Source of the DNA: AC-32 sp963755635
GTDB taxonomy: Bacteria > Actinomycetota > Thermoleophilia > Gaiellales > Gaiellaceae
Direction: 5' to 3'
DNA length: 64,000 nt
Assembly (NCBI GenBank): GCA_963755635.1
Contig: CAVWKS010000008.1
Location: 124,001 to 188,000, forward strand
Shown: piece by piece, positions 24,153 to 32,643 of the stretch
Position numbering within the stretch: the stretch's first letter is position 1
Layout of the letters: every line of letters starts with the position of its first letter
Notes under the pieces: generated by a model
Told to the model about the DNA's origin: nothing
Database searches by the model: none
Seen by the model: only the letters and a program-made list of their open reading frames with translations
Position numbers and translations under genes: made by a program

Positions 24153-25325
24153 CTAGAGCCAGTCGAGGATCGGGAAACGCCCGTCCGCGTCGAGGCATGC
24201 GGCCGCGAAGAGCGCCACGCCGACATCGCCGGTGAACAGCGAGTAGCGCCTGGGCAGGCGTTCGGCCTGCGCGAGGGCGTGGACGGCGAAGCGGCGCGCC
24301 CGGTCCAGCCAGCGCTCGTCGCCGGTACGCGCAAACGTCGTCAGCAGCGCAAAGCCGTTGCCGGCCGTGCCGTGGCAGAGACCTGCGCCCTTCTCCTCCT
24401 TGTGCGCGCCGGCCTGCCACGTCAGCTCGGCGCCTGCGAGCAGCAGCTCCTCGTCGAGGTACGGCGCCGCGGTCGCGACCATCCCCGGCGCGCCGTGGCA
24501 CCACTGCAGCCGGATCCCGCTGGCGGGAGCGAGAGGCCCGCCCGCGGAAGCTGGCCACGTGGTCAGCCCGTTCTCCGTGATCGCTTCGCGCTCAAGGATC
24601 CGTGCGGTCTCGCGTTGCAGCGAGTCGCTCCACTCGCTCTCGACTTGGAGCAGCGCATGGACGTTGCCGACTAGACCGTGCACCGGCCCGAGATGACGCC
24701 CTGGCTTGCCGTAGAGCTGCTGCGTCCAGAGCCCGTCTTCGTCGCGCCGGGCCATGAGCGCCTCGGCGCTCTCGCGCCAGGCGTCCGTCCAGCGCTCCTC
24801 CCCGGTCCACTCGTGCATCGCGTGAGCGGCGAGCATCGTGCCGGGAGAGCCCCACATCAGCTCCTCGAACTCGTTCGCGACGTTCTCGCGCACCCGCTGG
24901 AACAGCCTGTCAGCGACGTCCGCGCGCGGCGCGAGTCGCCAGCTGACGAGCAATAGCCCGGCCTCGCCACCCAGCAGAGAGGACTCGCGCGCCGACGGCA
25001 GCACGAGCTGGCCGTCGGCGAGGTCCGGCTTCGTTTGCCAGAGCTCGAGCGTCCGCGCGGCCGCGGCCGAGAGTTCGATCCCTGTCTCCGCATGCCCGCG
25101 GCGGCGGAGCGCGTCGAGCGCCCAGACGACTCCGCCGGCGCCGCAGTAGAGGTCCTTCACGGGCGGCGTCGACTGCCAGACGTCCCACTCGTTGGCCGGC
25201 CAGAGCGCGTCGGGGTCGTAGGCCGCGTCCGCGTCGGCGACGATCGCCCGGATCGCCGCGCGCACGCGCTCCTCGTCCCAGGGCTCGTCGGTGAGGGGCT
25301 CGAACTCCTCCGGCGAGTAGAGCAC
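24153..25325 (-). CDS. Stand-alone LanC-like protein
   Basis: A 390-residue protein with the seven GxxG-type repeats of the LanC alpha/alpha barrel: YCGAGG, LLGGEAG, WGSPG, GPVHGLVG, HGAPG, CHGTAGNG and FTGDVG. The zinc ligands of LanC cyclases are present: Cys in QWCHGAPG (about residue 280) and Cys-His in LCHGTAGNG (about 327). LanC adds Cys thiols to dehydroamino acids in lanthipeptides; eukaryotic LANCLs add glutathione to damaged proteins. No precursor peptide, LanB or kinase is nearby. GTG 25325 overlaps the smc TAG by one base (TAGTG), so it is coupled to smc. Its role here is unknown. Confidence 0.85.
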   Translation of the reverse strand: MLYSPEEFEPLTDEPWDEERVRAAIRAIVADADAAYDPDALWPANEWDVWQSTPPVKDLYCGAGGVVWALDALRRRGHAETGIELSAAAARTLELWQTKPDLADGQLVLPSARESSLLGGEAGLLLVSWRLAPRADVADRLFQRVRENVANEFEELMWGSPGTMLAAHAMHEWTGEERWTDAWRESAEALMARRDEDGLWTQQLYGKPGRHLGPVHGLVGNVHALLQVESEWSDSLQRETARILEREAITENGLTTWPASAGGPLAPASGIRLQWCHGAPGMVATAAPYLDEELLLAGAELTWQAGAHKEEKGAGLCHGTAGNGFALLTTFARTGDERWLDRARRFAVHALAQAERLPRRYSLFTGDVGVALFAAACLDADGRFPILDWL

Positions 25326-27922
25326 TACGCCGCCGCGGAGGCGGTCTCTTCGCGCGGCAAGCGGCGCGAGACGATCTGTGAGACGCCCTCGCCGCCCATC
25401 GTCACGCCGTAGAGGATGTCGGCGGCCTCCATCGTCCGCTTCTGGTGCGTGACGACGATGAACTGCGCGTGATCGGAGTAGCGGCGCAGCAGCTCGACGA
25501 AGCGGCCGATGTTCGTGTCGTCGAGCGCGGCCTCGACCTCGTCGAGGAGGTAGAACGGGCACGGGCGCGCGAGGAAGAGCGAGAACAGGAACGAGATCGC
25601 GCCGAGCGCCTTCTCGCCGCCCGAGAGCAGCGACAGGCGGGTGACGCGCTTGCCTGCGGGCCGCAGCTCGACCTCGACGCCTGGCTCCTCGCCCTCTTCT
25701 TCCGGTTCCGTCAGTCGTAGCCGGCCGTGGCCGCCGGGGAAGAGCGTCGCGGCGACCTCCTCGAAGTGCTTGCTCACGGCGTCGAACGTGTCGGCGAAGC
25801 GGCGCTCGACTGTCTCGGAGAGCTCGGCGCGGAGCTGCTCCAGCTCCTTCAGGCTTGCCTCGAGGTCGGCGCGCTGCGTCGTCAGCTCGGTCAGGCGCTC
25901 CTTCTCGCGCTCGTGCTCTTCCTTGGCGAGCGGGTTGACCTGGCCCAGCGTCTCGCGGCGGCGCTCGAGCCGCTCGATCTTGGCCGCGAGCTCCTCGCGG
26001 TCGTCACCTTCGGCCGGCTCGGCACCGGCTTCCTCGAGGCGGCGGCGAGCCTCGTCGGCTTCGGCCTCGAGCCGTGCGCCCTCGACGTCGACCGCCGACG
26101 AGCGCTCGGCAGCCTCGGCGGCGGCGCGCCTGGCCTCGGCCTCGTCTCCGCCGAGGCGGCGGAGCTCGGCAGCCAGCTCGCCGGCCTTCGTCGCGCCGGC
26201 GTCGACCCGTGCGCGCAGCGGCGCCTCGAACCGTGCTGCGACCGTCGATGCGTCCTGCAGAAGCGACGCCAGACGATCTGCCATGAGCGCGAGCGGCTCG
26301 GCCGACGGCGGCGGCTCCTCGGTGACCTCCTGCGCGCTCTCCGCCCGGCGCTCGAGCTCCTCGGCCTCACGCGCGAGCGCGCGGCGACGGGCGTCGAGTT
26401 GCAGCAGGACGGCCTCGGCGGTCTCGCCCGCGAACCAGAGCTCGCCGCGGTCCGCGTCGAAGCAATGACCCTCGCGCGTGACGAGGACGCCGCTCTCGGC
26501 GCGGGCGAGATCCGAAGGCTCGGCCAGCCAGACGTCTGCGAGTAGCTCCGCGACGCGCTCCCCGCCGGGCCGGGCCCGGACGCGGCTCGACAGCGGCTGC
26601 GCTCCGAGGAGGGGCGGCCGCGAGCGCCGGCCCGAGTCCGCGCGCGGTGGCACCAGAACCGCGAGATCGCCGAGCCCGCCCTTGCGCGCGCGCTCGACGA
26701 GACCCAGAGCGGCAGACGCGTCCTGCGCGACGACCGCAGCGGCCCGGCCGGCGAGTGCGGCTGCGACCGCCCGTTCGTAGCCGGCCTCGACCTCGAGCAG
26801 CGACAGCGCCAGCCGCTCGCCCTGCTCGGCGAGGGCGCGCGCCGCCGGCGGCAGTCCCTCGCGCTCGGCGAGCGAATGCTCGAGCGCAGCGAGCCGCTCC
26901 CGAGTCAGGCGCGCCTTCTCGCGCAGAGCCTCACGCTGTGGGTTCCGGCCCGGACGGCGGAACAGCGGCTCGGCCCGCAGGCGCGCGGCGAGCTCGGTCG
27001 CGGCGTCGCGCCGCAGCTCCAGCCGCTCGCTCGCACTGCGCAGCCGGTAGAGCGCGGAGGTCGCGCCTTCGCCACGGCCCGCCGCGCCGGCCAATTCATC
27101 CTCGACGCGATTGCGCTCCTCGAGCAGCGCCTCCAGGCGTTCCTCGACCCGCCGCCGCGCGAGGGCCGCCGCGGAGCGCCGCTCCTCGATCTCGCCGAGC
27201 CGCTCCTCAACGGCGACCAGATCCAGCTGGGCCAGACGCGCCCGCAGGCCCGCGATCTCGCCGCGCAGCTTCTCCGCCCGCTCCGCCGCGCTCGCCTGCA
27301 GCGCGAGCGGTCTCAAGCGCGCCTTCACCTCGGCCTCGAGGTCGCGCGCCCGCTCGACCTGGATCTGCACACGCGCGAGCTTCAGCTCCGCCCGATGCCG
27401 GCGCTGCTTGAACTTTCCGAGCCCGGCCGCATCCTCGAGCAGCACGCGCCGCTCCTCGGGCTTGCTCGCGAGCACCTCCTCGACCTTGCCCTGGCTGATC
27501 ACCGAGCCGTGGCTCCCGCCGAGGCCCGCGTCGGCGAGCAGCTCGACGAGGTCGGTGCGCCGGACCGTGGCGCGGTTGACGAGGTACTGGCCCTCGCCCC
27601 CACGATGCAGCCGCCGGGCGACCGAGACCTCGCTGAAATCGAGCGACTCGAGCGCGCCGTCGGAGTTGTCGAACAGCAGCTCGACCTCGCAGTAATCGGC
27701 AGCAGACCGGCCGGCCGAGCCCGCGAACAGGACGTCGTCGGGCTTCTCGGCGCGCAGCTCGCTCGGGCTCAGGCTTCCCGAGGCCCAGAGCAGCGCATCG
27801 GCCACGTTCGACTTGCCGGAGCCGTTCGGCCCGACCACGACGGCCACGCCCGGCTCGAGCCGAACCTCCACCGGGTCGGGGAACGATTTGAAGCCGCGGA
27901 TGCGGATCGCCTGCAGATGCAC
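25325..27922 (-). CDS. smc: Chromosome segregation SMC protein with short arms
   Basis: An 865-residue SMC, against about 1,150-1,200 in most bacteria. Head motifs are intact: Walker A GPNGSGKSN near residue 36, ISQGKVEEVLASKPEERR after the first head part, C-terminal signature LSLLSGGEKALGAI, and Walker B FYLLDEVEAALDD. Two Glu/Arg/Ala-rich coiled-coil arms flank a hinge-like central region (about 380-520), so the shortening is in the arms or hinge. SMC condenses and segregates chromosomes with ScpAB. GTG 27922 is the start. It is followed without a gap by the LanC-like gene. Confidence 0.93.
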   Translation of the reverse strand: MHLQAIRIRGFKSFPDPVEVRLEPGVAVVVGPNGSGKSNVADALLWASGSLSPSELRAEKPDDVLFAGSAGRSAADYCEVELLFDNSDGALESLDFSEVSVARRLHRGGEGQYLVNRATVRRTDLVELLADAGLGGSHGSVISQGKVEEVLASKPEERRVLLEDAAGLGKFKQRRHRAELKLARVQIQVERARDLEAEVKARLRPLALQASAAERAEKLRGEIAGLRARLAQLDLVAVEERLGEIEERRSAAALARRRVEERLEALLEERNRVEDELAGAAGRGEGATSALYRLRSASERLELRRDAATELAARLRAEPLFRRPGRNPQREALREKARLTRERLAALEHSLAEREGLPPAARALAEQGERLALSLLEVEAGYERAVAAALAGRAAAVVAQDASAALGLVERARKGGLGDLAVLVPPRADSGRRSRPPLLGAQPLSSRVRARPGGERVAELLADVWLAEPSDLARAESGVLVTREGHCFDADRGELWFAGETAEAVLLQLDARRRALAREAEELERRAESAQEVTEEPPPSAEPLALMADRLASLLQDASTVAARFEAPLRARVDAGATKAGELAAELRRLGGDEAEARRAAAEAAERSSAVDVEGARLEAEADEARRRLEEAGAEPAEGDDREELAAKIERLERRRETLGQVNPLAKEEHEREKERLTELTTQRADLEASLKELEQLRAELSETVERRFADTFDAVSKHFEEVAATLFPGGHGRLRLTEPEEEGEEPGVEVELRPAGKRVTRLSLLSGGEKALGAISFLFSLFLARPCPFYLLDEVEAALDDTNIGRFVELLRRYSDHAQFIVVTHQKRTMEAADILYGVTMGGEGVSQIVSRRLPREETASAAA

Positions 27923-27976
27923 GCGAGCGAGAGGCTATCCACCCCTACGGACGTGGCGGACGCCGCCGAAGCGGCG

Positions 27977-28729
27977 CTATACCGCTGCAGCGAGCCGGTC
28001 GAGAGCTTCGCGTGCAGCCGCCTGCTCGGCGGCCTTCTTCGAGCGGCCCGTGCCGACACCGCTCTCGACGCCGTCGATCACCGCCGCACAGCGGAAGGTT
28101 CGGTCGTGCGGCGGCCCGTCGACGTCGAGCACCGTGTAGGCGACCTGGCTCCCGCGGCGCGCGAGCTCTTCCTGGAGCTCCGTCTTGTGGTCGACGTGGC
28201 TCGTCAGCGCGTAGGCGATCCGCCCCTCGAAGGCGGCGACCACGGCGTCCCTGACCTGCTCGAACCCGTGCACGAGGTAGACGCCGGCCAGCGAAGACTC
28301 GAGCAGCGCCGCGAGCACGTTGCGGTTGCGCGCGAGCTTGACGAGCTCCTCGTCCGGCGCAAGTCCGGTGCCGCGCTGCACCAGAAGCTCGCCCAGGCCC
28401 AGCTCCCGCGCGACGACCGCGCAGCTCGCCCGCGAGACGACGTGGGAGCGGATCTTCGCCAGCCGTCCCTCGGAGAAGTCCGGGTAGCTGTCGTAGAGGG
28501 CCCGCGCGATCGCGAGCTCGAGCACGCTGTCGCCGAGAAACTCGAGGCGCTCGTAGGACGACGCGCGGTCGGGGGCCCAGGAGCTGTGCGTGAAGACGTT
28601 GTCGAGCCGGTCTTCGGGCAGCTCGGCGATGAGCCGCGTCAGCTCTTCGGGGCGGCCTGTTGGAGCGCGGCTACTGGTGGCTTGTGACGTAGTCGACGGC
28701 TTGCCCGACGGTTTGGATCTTCTGCGCAT
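27977..28729 (-). CDS. rnc: Ribonuclease III
   Basis: RNase III cleaves double-stranded RNA in rRNA and mRNA processing. The signature ERLEFLGDSVLELAIA is followed by ARNRNVLAALLESSLAG with further metal ligands, and by a C-terminal dsRNA-binding domain (KTELQEELARRG to SKKAAEQAAAREALDRL). The start is uncertain: the only ATG in frame (28729) lies inside acpP with a 59-base overlap, and conserved sequence begins about at PEELTRLIAEL, where no ATG, GTG or TTG exists. A CTG start or a small indel is possible. Confidence 0.9.
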   Translation of the reverse strand: MRRRSKPSGKPSTTSQATSSRAPTGRPEELTRLIAELPEDRLDNVFTHSSWAPDRASSYERLEFLGDSVLELAIARALYDSYPDFSEGRLAKIRSHVVSRASCAVVARELGLGELLVQRGTGLAPDEELVKLARNRNVLAALLESSLAGVYLVHGFEQVRDAVVAAFEGRIAYALTSHVDHKTELQEELARRGSQVAYTVLDVDGPPHDRTFRCAAVIDGVESGVGTGRSKKAAEQAAAREALDRLAAAV

Positions 28730-28916
28730 CCTCGTCCGAGATCTTGATCCCGAACTGGTCCTCGAGCTCCATGATCAGCTCCACGAGGTCGAGCGAATCC
28801 GCATCGAGGTCTTCCTGGAACGACGCTTCCTCGGTGATGTCGTTCTCGTCCACGCCGAGCTGTTCCGTCAGGACTTCCTTGACCCGCTCGAATACTTCCT
28901 CTCGCGTTGCCGCCAT
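28671..28916 (-). CDS. acpP: Acyl carrier protein
   Basis: An 81-residue acidic helical protein with the phosphopantetheine site in DLDADSLDLVELIMELE, where the Ser of DSL carries the arm. It carries growing acyl chains in fatty-acid synthesis. It sits between plsX and rnc, the common arrangement in Gram-positive genomes, and starts six bases after plsX ends. Confidence 0.97.
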   Translation of the reverse strand: MAATREEVFERVKEVLTEQLGVDENDITEEASFQEDLDADSLDLVELIMELEDQFGIKISDEDAQKIQTVGQAVDYVTSHQ

Positions 28917-28922
28917 GTCACC

Positions 28923-29924
28923 TCACTTGCCGGGGCTGTCAGAGCGCGCGGATGCTAACACTCTTTCCGGCAGCCGCTCGGCGAGCCGGTTGACGACGTC
29001 GTGCTCGACGCCGCGCGCGGCGAGCCGGATCGCGTTCGCGATCGCCCTCGGGGACGAGTTTCCGTGCGCGATCACGGCGAGGCCGCGTAGCCCCAGAAGG
29101 TACGCGCCGCCGTAGGTGTCCGGGTCGAGCCGCTGCCGCAGGCCGCGCGCTGCGGGCCGGACGAGCAGGCCGCCGACGCGCCCACGCCGGGTCGACACGA
29201 TCTCCTCGCGCAGCGCCTCGAGCACGGTCTTGATCGTCCCTTCCATCAGCTTGAGGGTGACGTTGCCGGTGAAGCCGTCGCAGACGACGACGTCGGCCGC
29301 GCCGAGCAGCAGGTCGCGGCTCTCGGTGTTCCCTTTGAAGTTCAGGCCGTCGGCCTCGGCGAGCAGCGCGTGCGCCTCCAGCGTCAGCTGGTTGCCTTTC
29401 TCTGGCTCTTCGCCGATCGACAGCAGCCGCACCTCGGGGTGGTCGACACCGAGCACGTCCTCGGCGAAGACCGAGCCCATGTGGGCGAACTGGAGCAGGT
29501 GCTCCGGGCGGGCGTCCGCGTTCGCGCCCGAGTCGATCAGCACCGACGGACGGTGCTTCGCCGGAATGACGACCGCGATCGCCGGTCGCGCGACGCCGGG
29601 TAGGCGGCGCAGCTCGAGGAAGCAGGCCGCGAGCATCGCGCCGGTGTTCCCGGCCGAGACGACCGCGTCTGCCTGCTTCTGGCCGACCGCGCGGCAGGCC
29701 GCGACCAGCGAACTGTCCGGCTTCGCCTTGACGGCCTCGGCCGGCTTCTCGTCCATCGCGATCTCCTGCGTCGTCTCGACGAGCTCGAGACCCTGAGGGT
29801 CGAGATCGCGCGGGCCGAACAGGACGGGCTGGATCGCGTCGTCGGCCGCGGCCTCGAGCGCGCCTGCGATCACGTCTTCCGGGCCGCGGTCGCCGCCCAG
29901 CGCGTCGACGGCGATCCTGATCAT
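28923..29924 (-). CDS. plsX: Phosphate acyltransferase PlsX
   Basis: A 333-residue enzyme that makes acyl-phosphate from acyl-ACP for phospholipid synthesis. It opens IRIAVDALGGDRGPEDVIAGAL, and has SAGNTGAMLAACFLEL and VVCDGFTGNVTLKLMEGT, all family hallmarks. It lies four bases after rpmF. The acyl-phosphate pool it makes is also the product of the FakA-FakB kinase encoded about 7 kb away. Confidence 0.96.
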   Translation of the reverse strand: MIRIAVDALGGDRGPEDVIAGALEAAADDAIQPVLFGPRDLDPQGLELVETTQEIAMDEKPAEAVKAKPDSSLVAACRAVGQKQADAVVSAGNTGAMLAACFLELRRLPGVARPAIAVVIPAKHRPSVLIDSGANADARPEHLLQFAHMGSVFAEDVLGVDHPEVRLLSIGEEPEKGNQLTLEAHALLAEADGLNFKGNTESRDLLLGAADVVVCDGFTGNVTLKLMEGTIKTVLEALREEIVSTRRGRVGGLLVRPAARGLRQRLDPDTYGGAYLLGLRGLAVIAHGNSSPRAIANAIRLAARGVEHDVVNRLAERLPERVLASARSDSPGK

Positions 29925-29928
29925 CCGA

Positions 29929-30117
29929 CTACGGAGTCGGGGTTCGGAGAGGCTCGATCTCGCGGCCGTGGTAGGTCTTGCAGGTGGGGCACATCCGGTG
30001 CGGCTGCTTCGGCTGGCCGCACTGCGGACAGAGATTCAGGCGCGGAGCCGAGATCTTGTGCTGCGCGCGCCGCTTGTCTCGGCGCGACTTGGACTGTTTC
30101 TTCTTGGGGACGGCCAC
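29929..30117 (-). CDS. rpmF: 50S ribosomal protein L32
   Basis: A 62-residue L32 beginning AVPKKKQSKSRRDKRRAQHK, with a zinc ribbon made by CPQCGQPKQPHRMCPTC. The retained four Cys identify the zinc-containing (C+) form. GTG 30117 is the start. Its usual upstream partner DUF177 is 1.5 kb away because an ABC-F gene lies between. Confidence 0.97.
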   Translation of the reverse strand: MAVPKKKQSKSRRDKRRAQHKISAPRLNLCPQCGQPKQPHRMCPTCKTYHGREIEPLRTPTP

Positions 30118-30139
30118 GGCGGCGGAGTATAGCCGCGGG

Positions 30140-31495
30140 TCAGAGGTCAGACCCCCATCTGCGCGTTGCCCCGAAGCGCTCGAGCAGGCGGCGGTCGTGC
30201 GTGACGAGGACGACGGTGCCGCTGTAGCCGGCGAGCGCGGCCTCGAGCTCCTCGATCGCGGGCAGGTCGAGATGGTTCGTCGGCTCGTCGAGGATCAGGC
30301 AGTTGACGCCGCGCGCGGCGAGGAGGGCGAGCTGCGCTCTCGTGCGCTCGCCGGGCGAAAGCGTGCGAGCCGGTCGGAGCACGTCGTCGGCCCCCAGGCC
30401 GAACTTGGCCAGCAGCGTCCGGGCCTGCTCCTGTGGGCCGCCGAACGCCTGGACGAGCGGCTCGTCGACCGTGAAGCGGGCGCGCGTCTGCTCGAGCTCG
30501 CCGAAGACGACGCTCGTGCCGGCGGTTCGCGTGCCCGCCGCGAGCGGCAGCTCGCCGGTGAGCGCGCCGAGCAGCGTCGACTTGCCGCTGCCGTTCGGGC
30601 CGGTGACCGCGAGCCGGTCGCCGCGGCCCAGCGCGAGGTCGACCGGCCCGAGCCGGAAGCCGCCGCGCTCGACGACCGCGCCCTCGAGCCGCACGACGAC
30701 GTCGCCGCCGCGGCTCGCGGAGTCGAGCTCGAGCTGCAGCTCCCACGGCTCGAACGGCTTCTCGACGCGGTCGATCCGCTCGAGTGCGCGCCGGGCCTGC
30801 CGCACTTTCGTGCTCAGGGCCTGTGTCGCCCGGCGGTCGGCGCCGCCCGTCTTCTTGCCGAGCTTCCCGCCGGCCCGCGCCTGGCCCTGCCGTTGGCGGA
30901 TCAGCGACTCGAGCTCGGATCGCCGGTCCTGCGTGTCCGCGAAGCGGCGGTACTGCGTCTCGCGGGCCCGGGAGCGTGCCGCCTCGTACTCGCTCCAGCC
31001 GCCGGGCCACTCGCGCACGCGCTGCCGGCCCTCCTCGAGCTCGACGATCCGGTCGACGGTGCGGTCGAGGAACTCGCGGTCGTGCGAGACGACCACCACG
31101 CTCCCGCGGATCCCCTGGACGACGCGTTCCAGCCACTCCAGGCCCTCGAAGTCGAGGTCGTTCGTGGGCTCGTCGAGGCAGTAGACGTCATGGTCGACCC
31201 TGAACAACGCCGCGAGCGCGGCCCGCCTGGCCTGTCCGCCGGAGAGCGCCGCTCCGGGCTTCTGACCGGACTCCTGCGGCAGGTAGCCGACCGAGAGATC
31301 CGGCGGGCTCCGGCGCACGCGGCCGCGTTCGGGCTCCTCGAGACCGGCGAGCAGGCGCAGCAGCGTCGTCTTGCCGACGCCGTTCGGGCCGACGACGCCG
31401 ACGCGCGCGCCGTCGCCGACGGTCAGCGTGACACCGGTGAAGACCTCGTGGACGCCGTGCGAGACGGCGACATCGACAAGCGTGAGCGAAGACAT
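30140..31495 (-). CDS. ABC-F family ATPase, short form
   Basis: A 451-residue protein with two ABC domains in one chain and no membrane helices, the ABC-F plan. Domain 1 has GPNGVGKTTLLRL, LSGGQARRAALA and YCLDEPTNDLD; domain 2 has GPNGSGKSTLLGA, LSPGERTRAQLA and CLILDEPTNHLD. ABC-F proteins bind the ribosomal E site and either relieve stalling or give antibiotic resistance. Its length is below the common 520-650, so linker and tail extensions are short. A strong AGGAGG precedes ATG 31495, next to a structured leader. It interrupts the usual DUF177-rpmF pair. Confidence 0.92.
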   Translation of the reverse strand: MSSLTLVDVAVSHGVHEVFTGVTLTVGDGARVGVVGPNGVGKTTLLRLLAGLEEPERGRVRRSPPDLSVGYLPQESGQKPGAALSGGQARRAALAALFRVDHDVYCLDEPTNDLDFEGLEWLERVVQGIRGSVVVVSHDREFLDRTVDRIVELEEGRQRVREWPGGWSEYEAARSRARETQYRRFADTQDRRSELESLIRQRQGQARAGGKLGKKTGGADRRATQALSTKVRQARRALERIDRVEKPFEPWELQLELDSASRGGDVVVRLEGAVVERGGFRLGPVDLALGRGDRLAVTGPNGSGKSTLLGALTGELPLAAGTRTAGTSVVFGELEQTRARFTVDEPLVQAFGGPQEQARTLLAKFGLGADDVLRPARTLSPGERTRAQLALLAARGVNCLILDEPTNHLDLPAIEELEAALAGYSGTVVLVTHDRRLLERFGATRRWGSDL

Positions 31496-31502
31496 GGACC
31501 TC

Positions 31503-31587
31503 CTGACGAAAGGACTGAGCGCCCGTCACGGGCGCGGAACGCGTGGTTTCGTCAGCTAGTCCGTCATAAGACGGCGCCTGAGCGCCG
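31503..31587 (-). promoter_or_regulatory. Structured leader before the ABC-F gene, possible attenuator
   Basis: On the transcript the order after the DUF177 stop is: a 6-bp hairpin (CGGCGC-CTGA-GCGCCG, 31572-31587), a three-codon frame ATG-ACG-GAC-TAG (31567-31556), one arm of a 9-bp stem (31555-31547), an internal 7-bp hairpin (31535-31519), then the other stem arm (31511-31503) touching the AGGAGG ribosome site. A ribosome on the short frame would stop next to the first arm. This resembles leader control of antibiotic-responsive ABC-F genes; it is an inference from sequence only. Confidence 0.4.
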
Positions 31588-31596
31588 CCTCAGATC

Positions 31597-32106
31597 TTAG
31601 AGACGGTCCTTCAACTCCGCCAGCGCGGCCCAGCGCGAGTCGGGCTCGGGCGCGCCGTGGTCGTGCGGCTCGTCGGTCAGGTTCTTGCCACAGACCGGGC
31701 AGAGGCCTGCGCACTCGGGCCGGCAGAGGATCTTGTCCGGCAGCTCGAGCGCGAGCGCGTCCCGCGCCCAGGCGGAGAGGTCGAGCTTGTCGTCCTCGAC
31801 GTAGGGCGTGAGCAGCTCATCGTCACCGTCGGCCGCGTTCGCGTGGTACTCGCGCGCCGAGATCGGCAGGTCGAGCACGGCGTCCTCGAGGCAGCGAAAG
31901 CACGGGCCGTGGAGCCGCACATGGAAGGCGAGCTCGAAGACCGTGCCGGTCGAGGCCCGCGTGATCGTCAGCTCCGCCGGCACCTTCGCCGGCACCGGCA
32001 GGTAGCGCTGCCCGCCGAGCTCGAGCGGCTCGAGCTCGATCTCCTGCTCGTCCCGGAACTGCTCCCCGGAGCGAAGCTTGAGTGCCCGCAGGTTGAACGT
32101 GGTCAT
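31597..32106 (-). CDS. DUF177 (YceD) protein
   Basis: A 169-residue YceD-family protein. It has the Cys pair in GPCFRCLEDAVLDL and a second group CRPECAGLCPVCGKNL that together look like a zinc site, plus an acidic middle. The family is linked to 23S rRNA and L32 accumulation and normally precedes rpmF. ATG 32106 is preferred because MTTFNLRALKL is the conserved start. The nitroreductase gene ends 22 bases upstream on the same strand. Confidence 0.88.
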   Translation of the reverse strand: MTTFNLRALKLRSGEQFRDEQEIELEPLELGGQRYLPVPAKVPAELTITRASTGTVFELAFHVRLHGPCFRCLEDAVLDLPISAREYHANAADGDDELLTPYVEDDKLDLSAWARDALALELPDKILCRPECAGLCPVCGKNLTDEPHDHGAPEPDSRWAALAELKDRL

Positions 32107-32128
32107 ATCGACCACGGTAGCGAAGGGG

Positions 32129-32638
32129 TCAGACCCGACGAACGAGCTCGTCGAGCGGCTTGCGGTTCGCCTCGGCGCTCCACTCTTCGGCACTGTGCGA
32201 CTCCGGGTCCTGCGGGCGCTTCGGGTAGCCGAAGCTCGGGATGTTCACCGGGAGGCGGCCCTCGTCGAGCTCGAGCGCGCGGGCTGCCGCCTCGGCGTCG
32301 CGCACGCCGTTCGGGCACGAGACGACGCCCTCGTTCCAGGCGGCCAGGAACATGTTCTGCAGGCAGCGGCCCACGTCGAAGGCGGACTTGCCGCCGTCGG
32401 TCGCGATTGCCACCGCGAACGCACAGGTGCGAATGTTGTCGGGCGCGTAGACCGTCTCGGCAACGCGTTCCTTCGCCTCGTCGCTCTCGACCACCACGAA
32501 GAGCCACGGCTGCTTGTTGACGGAGCTGCCGCTCAGGCGGCCGGCGTCGAGGATCCGGCGCTGGACGTCTTCGGGGACCGGCCGGTCGGCGTAGCTGCGC
32601 CAGTCGCGTTTGCTCGCGACGGCCAGCCAGGTGTCCAT
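32129..32638 (-). CDS. Nitroreductase family protein
   Basis: A 169-residue FMN-dependent nitroreductase-like protein. It starts MDTWLAVASKRDWRSYADRPVP, has the FMN-contact segment LSGSSVNKQPWLFVVV, the helix DVGRCLQNMFLAAWNEGV, and the end FGYPKRPQDPESH. Members reduce nitro compounds, quinones or enones with NAD(P)H. Its TGA stop lies inside a GGGTCTGACCCC palindrome. Upstream lies a long palindromic element that reaches to six bases from the ATG. Confidence 0.85.
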   Translation of the reverse strand: MDTWLAVASKRDWRSYADRPVPEDVQRRILDAGRLSGSSVNKQPWLFVVVESDEAKERVAETVYAPDNIRTCAFAVAIATDGGKSAFDVGRCLQNMFLAAWNEGVVSCPNGVRDAEAAARALELDEGRLPVNIPSFGYPKRPQDPESHSAEEWSAEANRKPLDELVRRV

Positions 32639-32643
32639 GGCGT

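Noticed and set aside
24153..25325. A lanthipeptide biosynthetic cluster
   Set aside because: Only the LanC-like gene is present. The neighbours are smc and ftsY; no precursor peptide, dehydratase, protease or exporter was seen.
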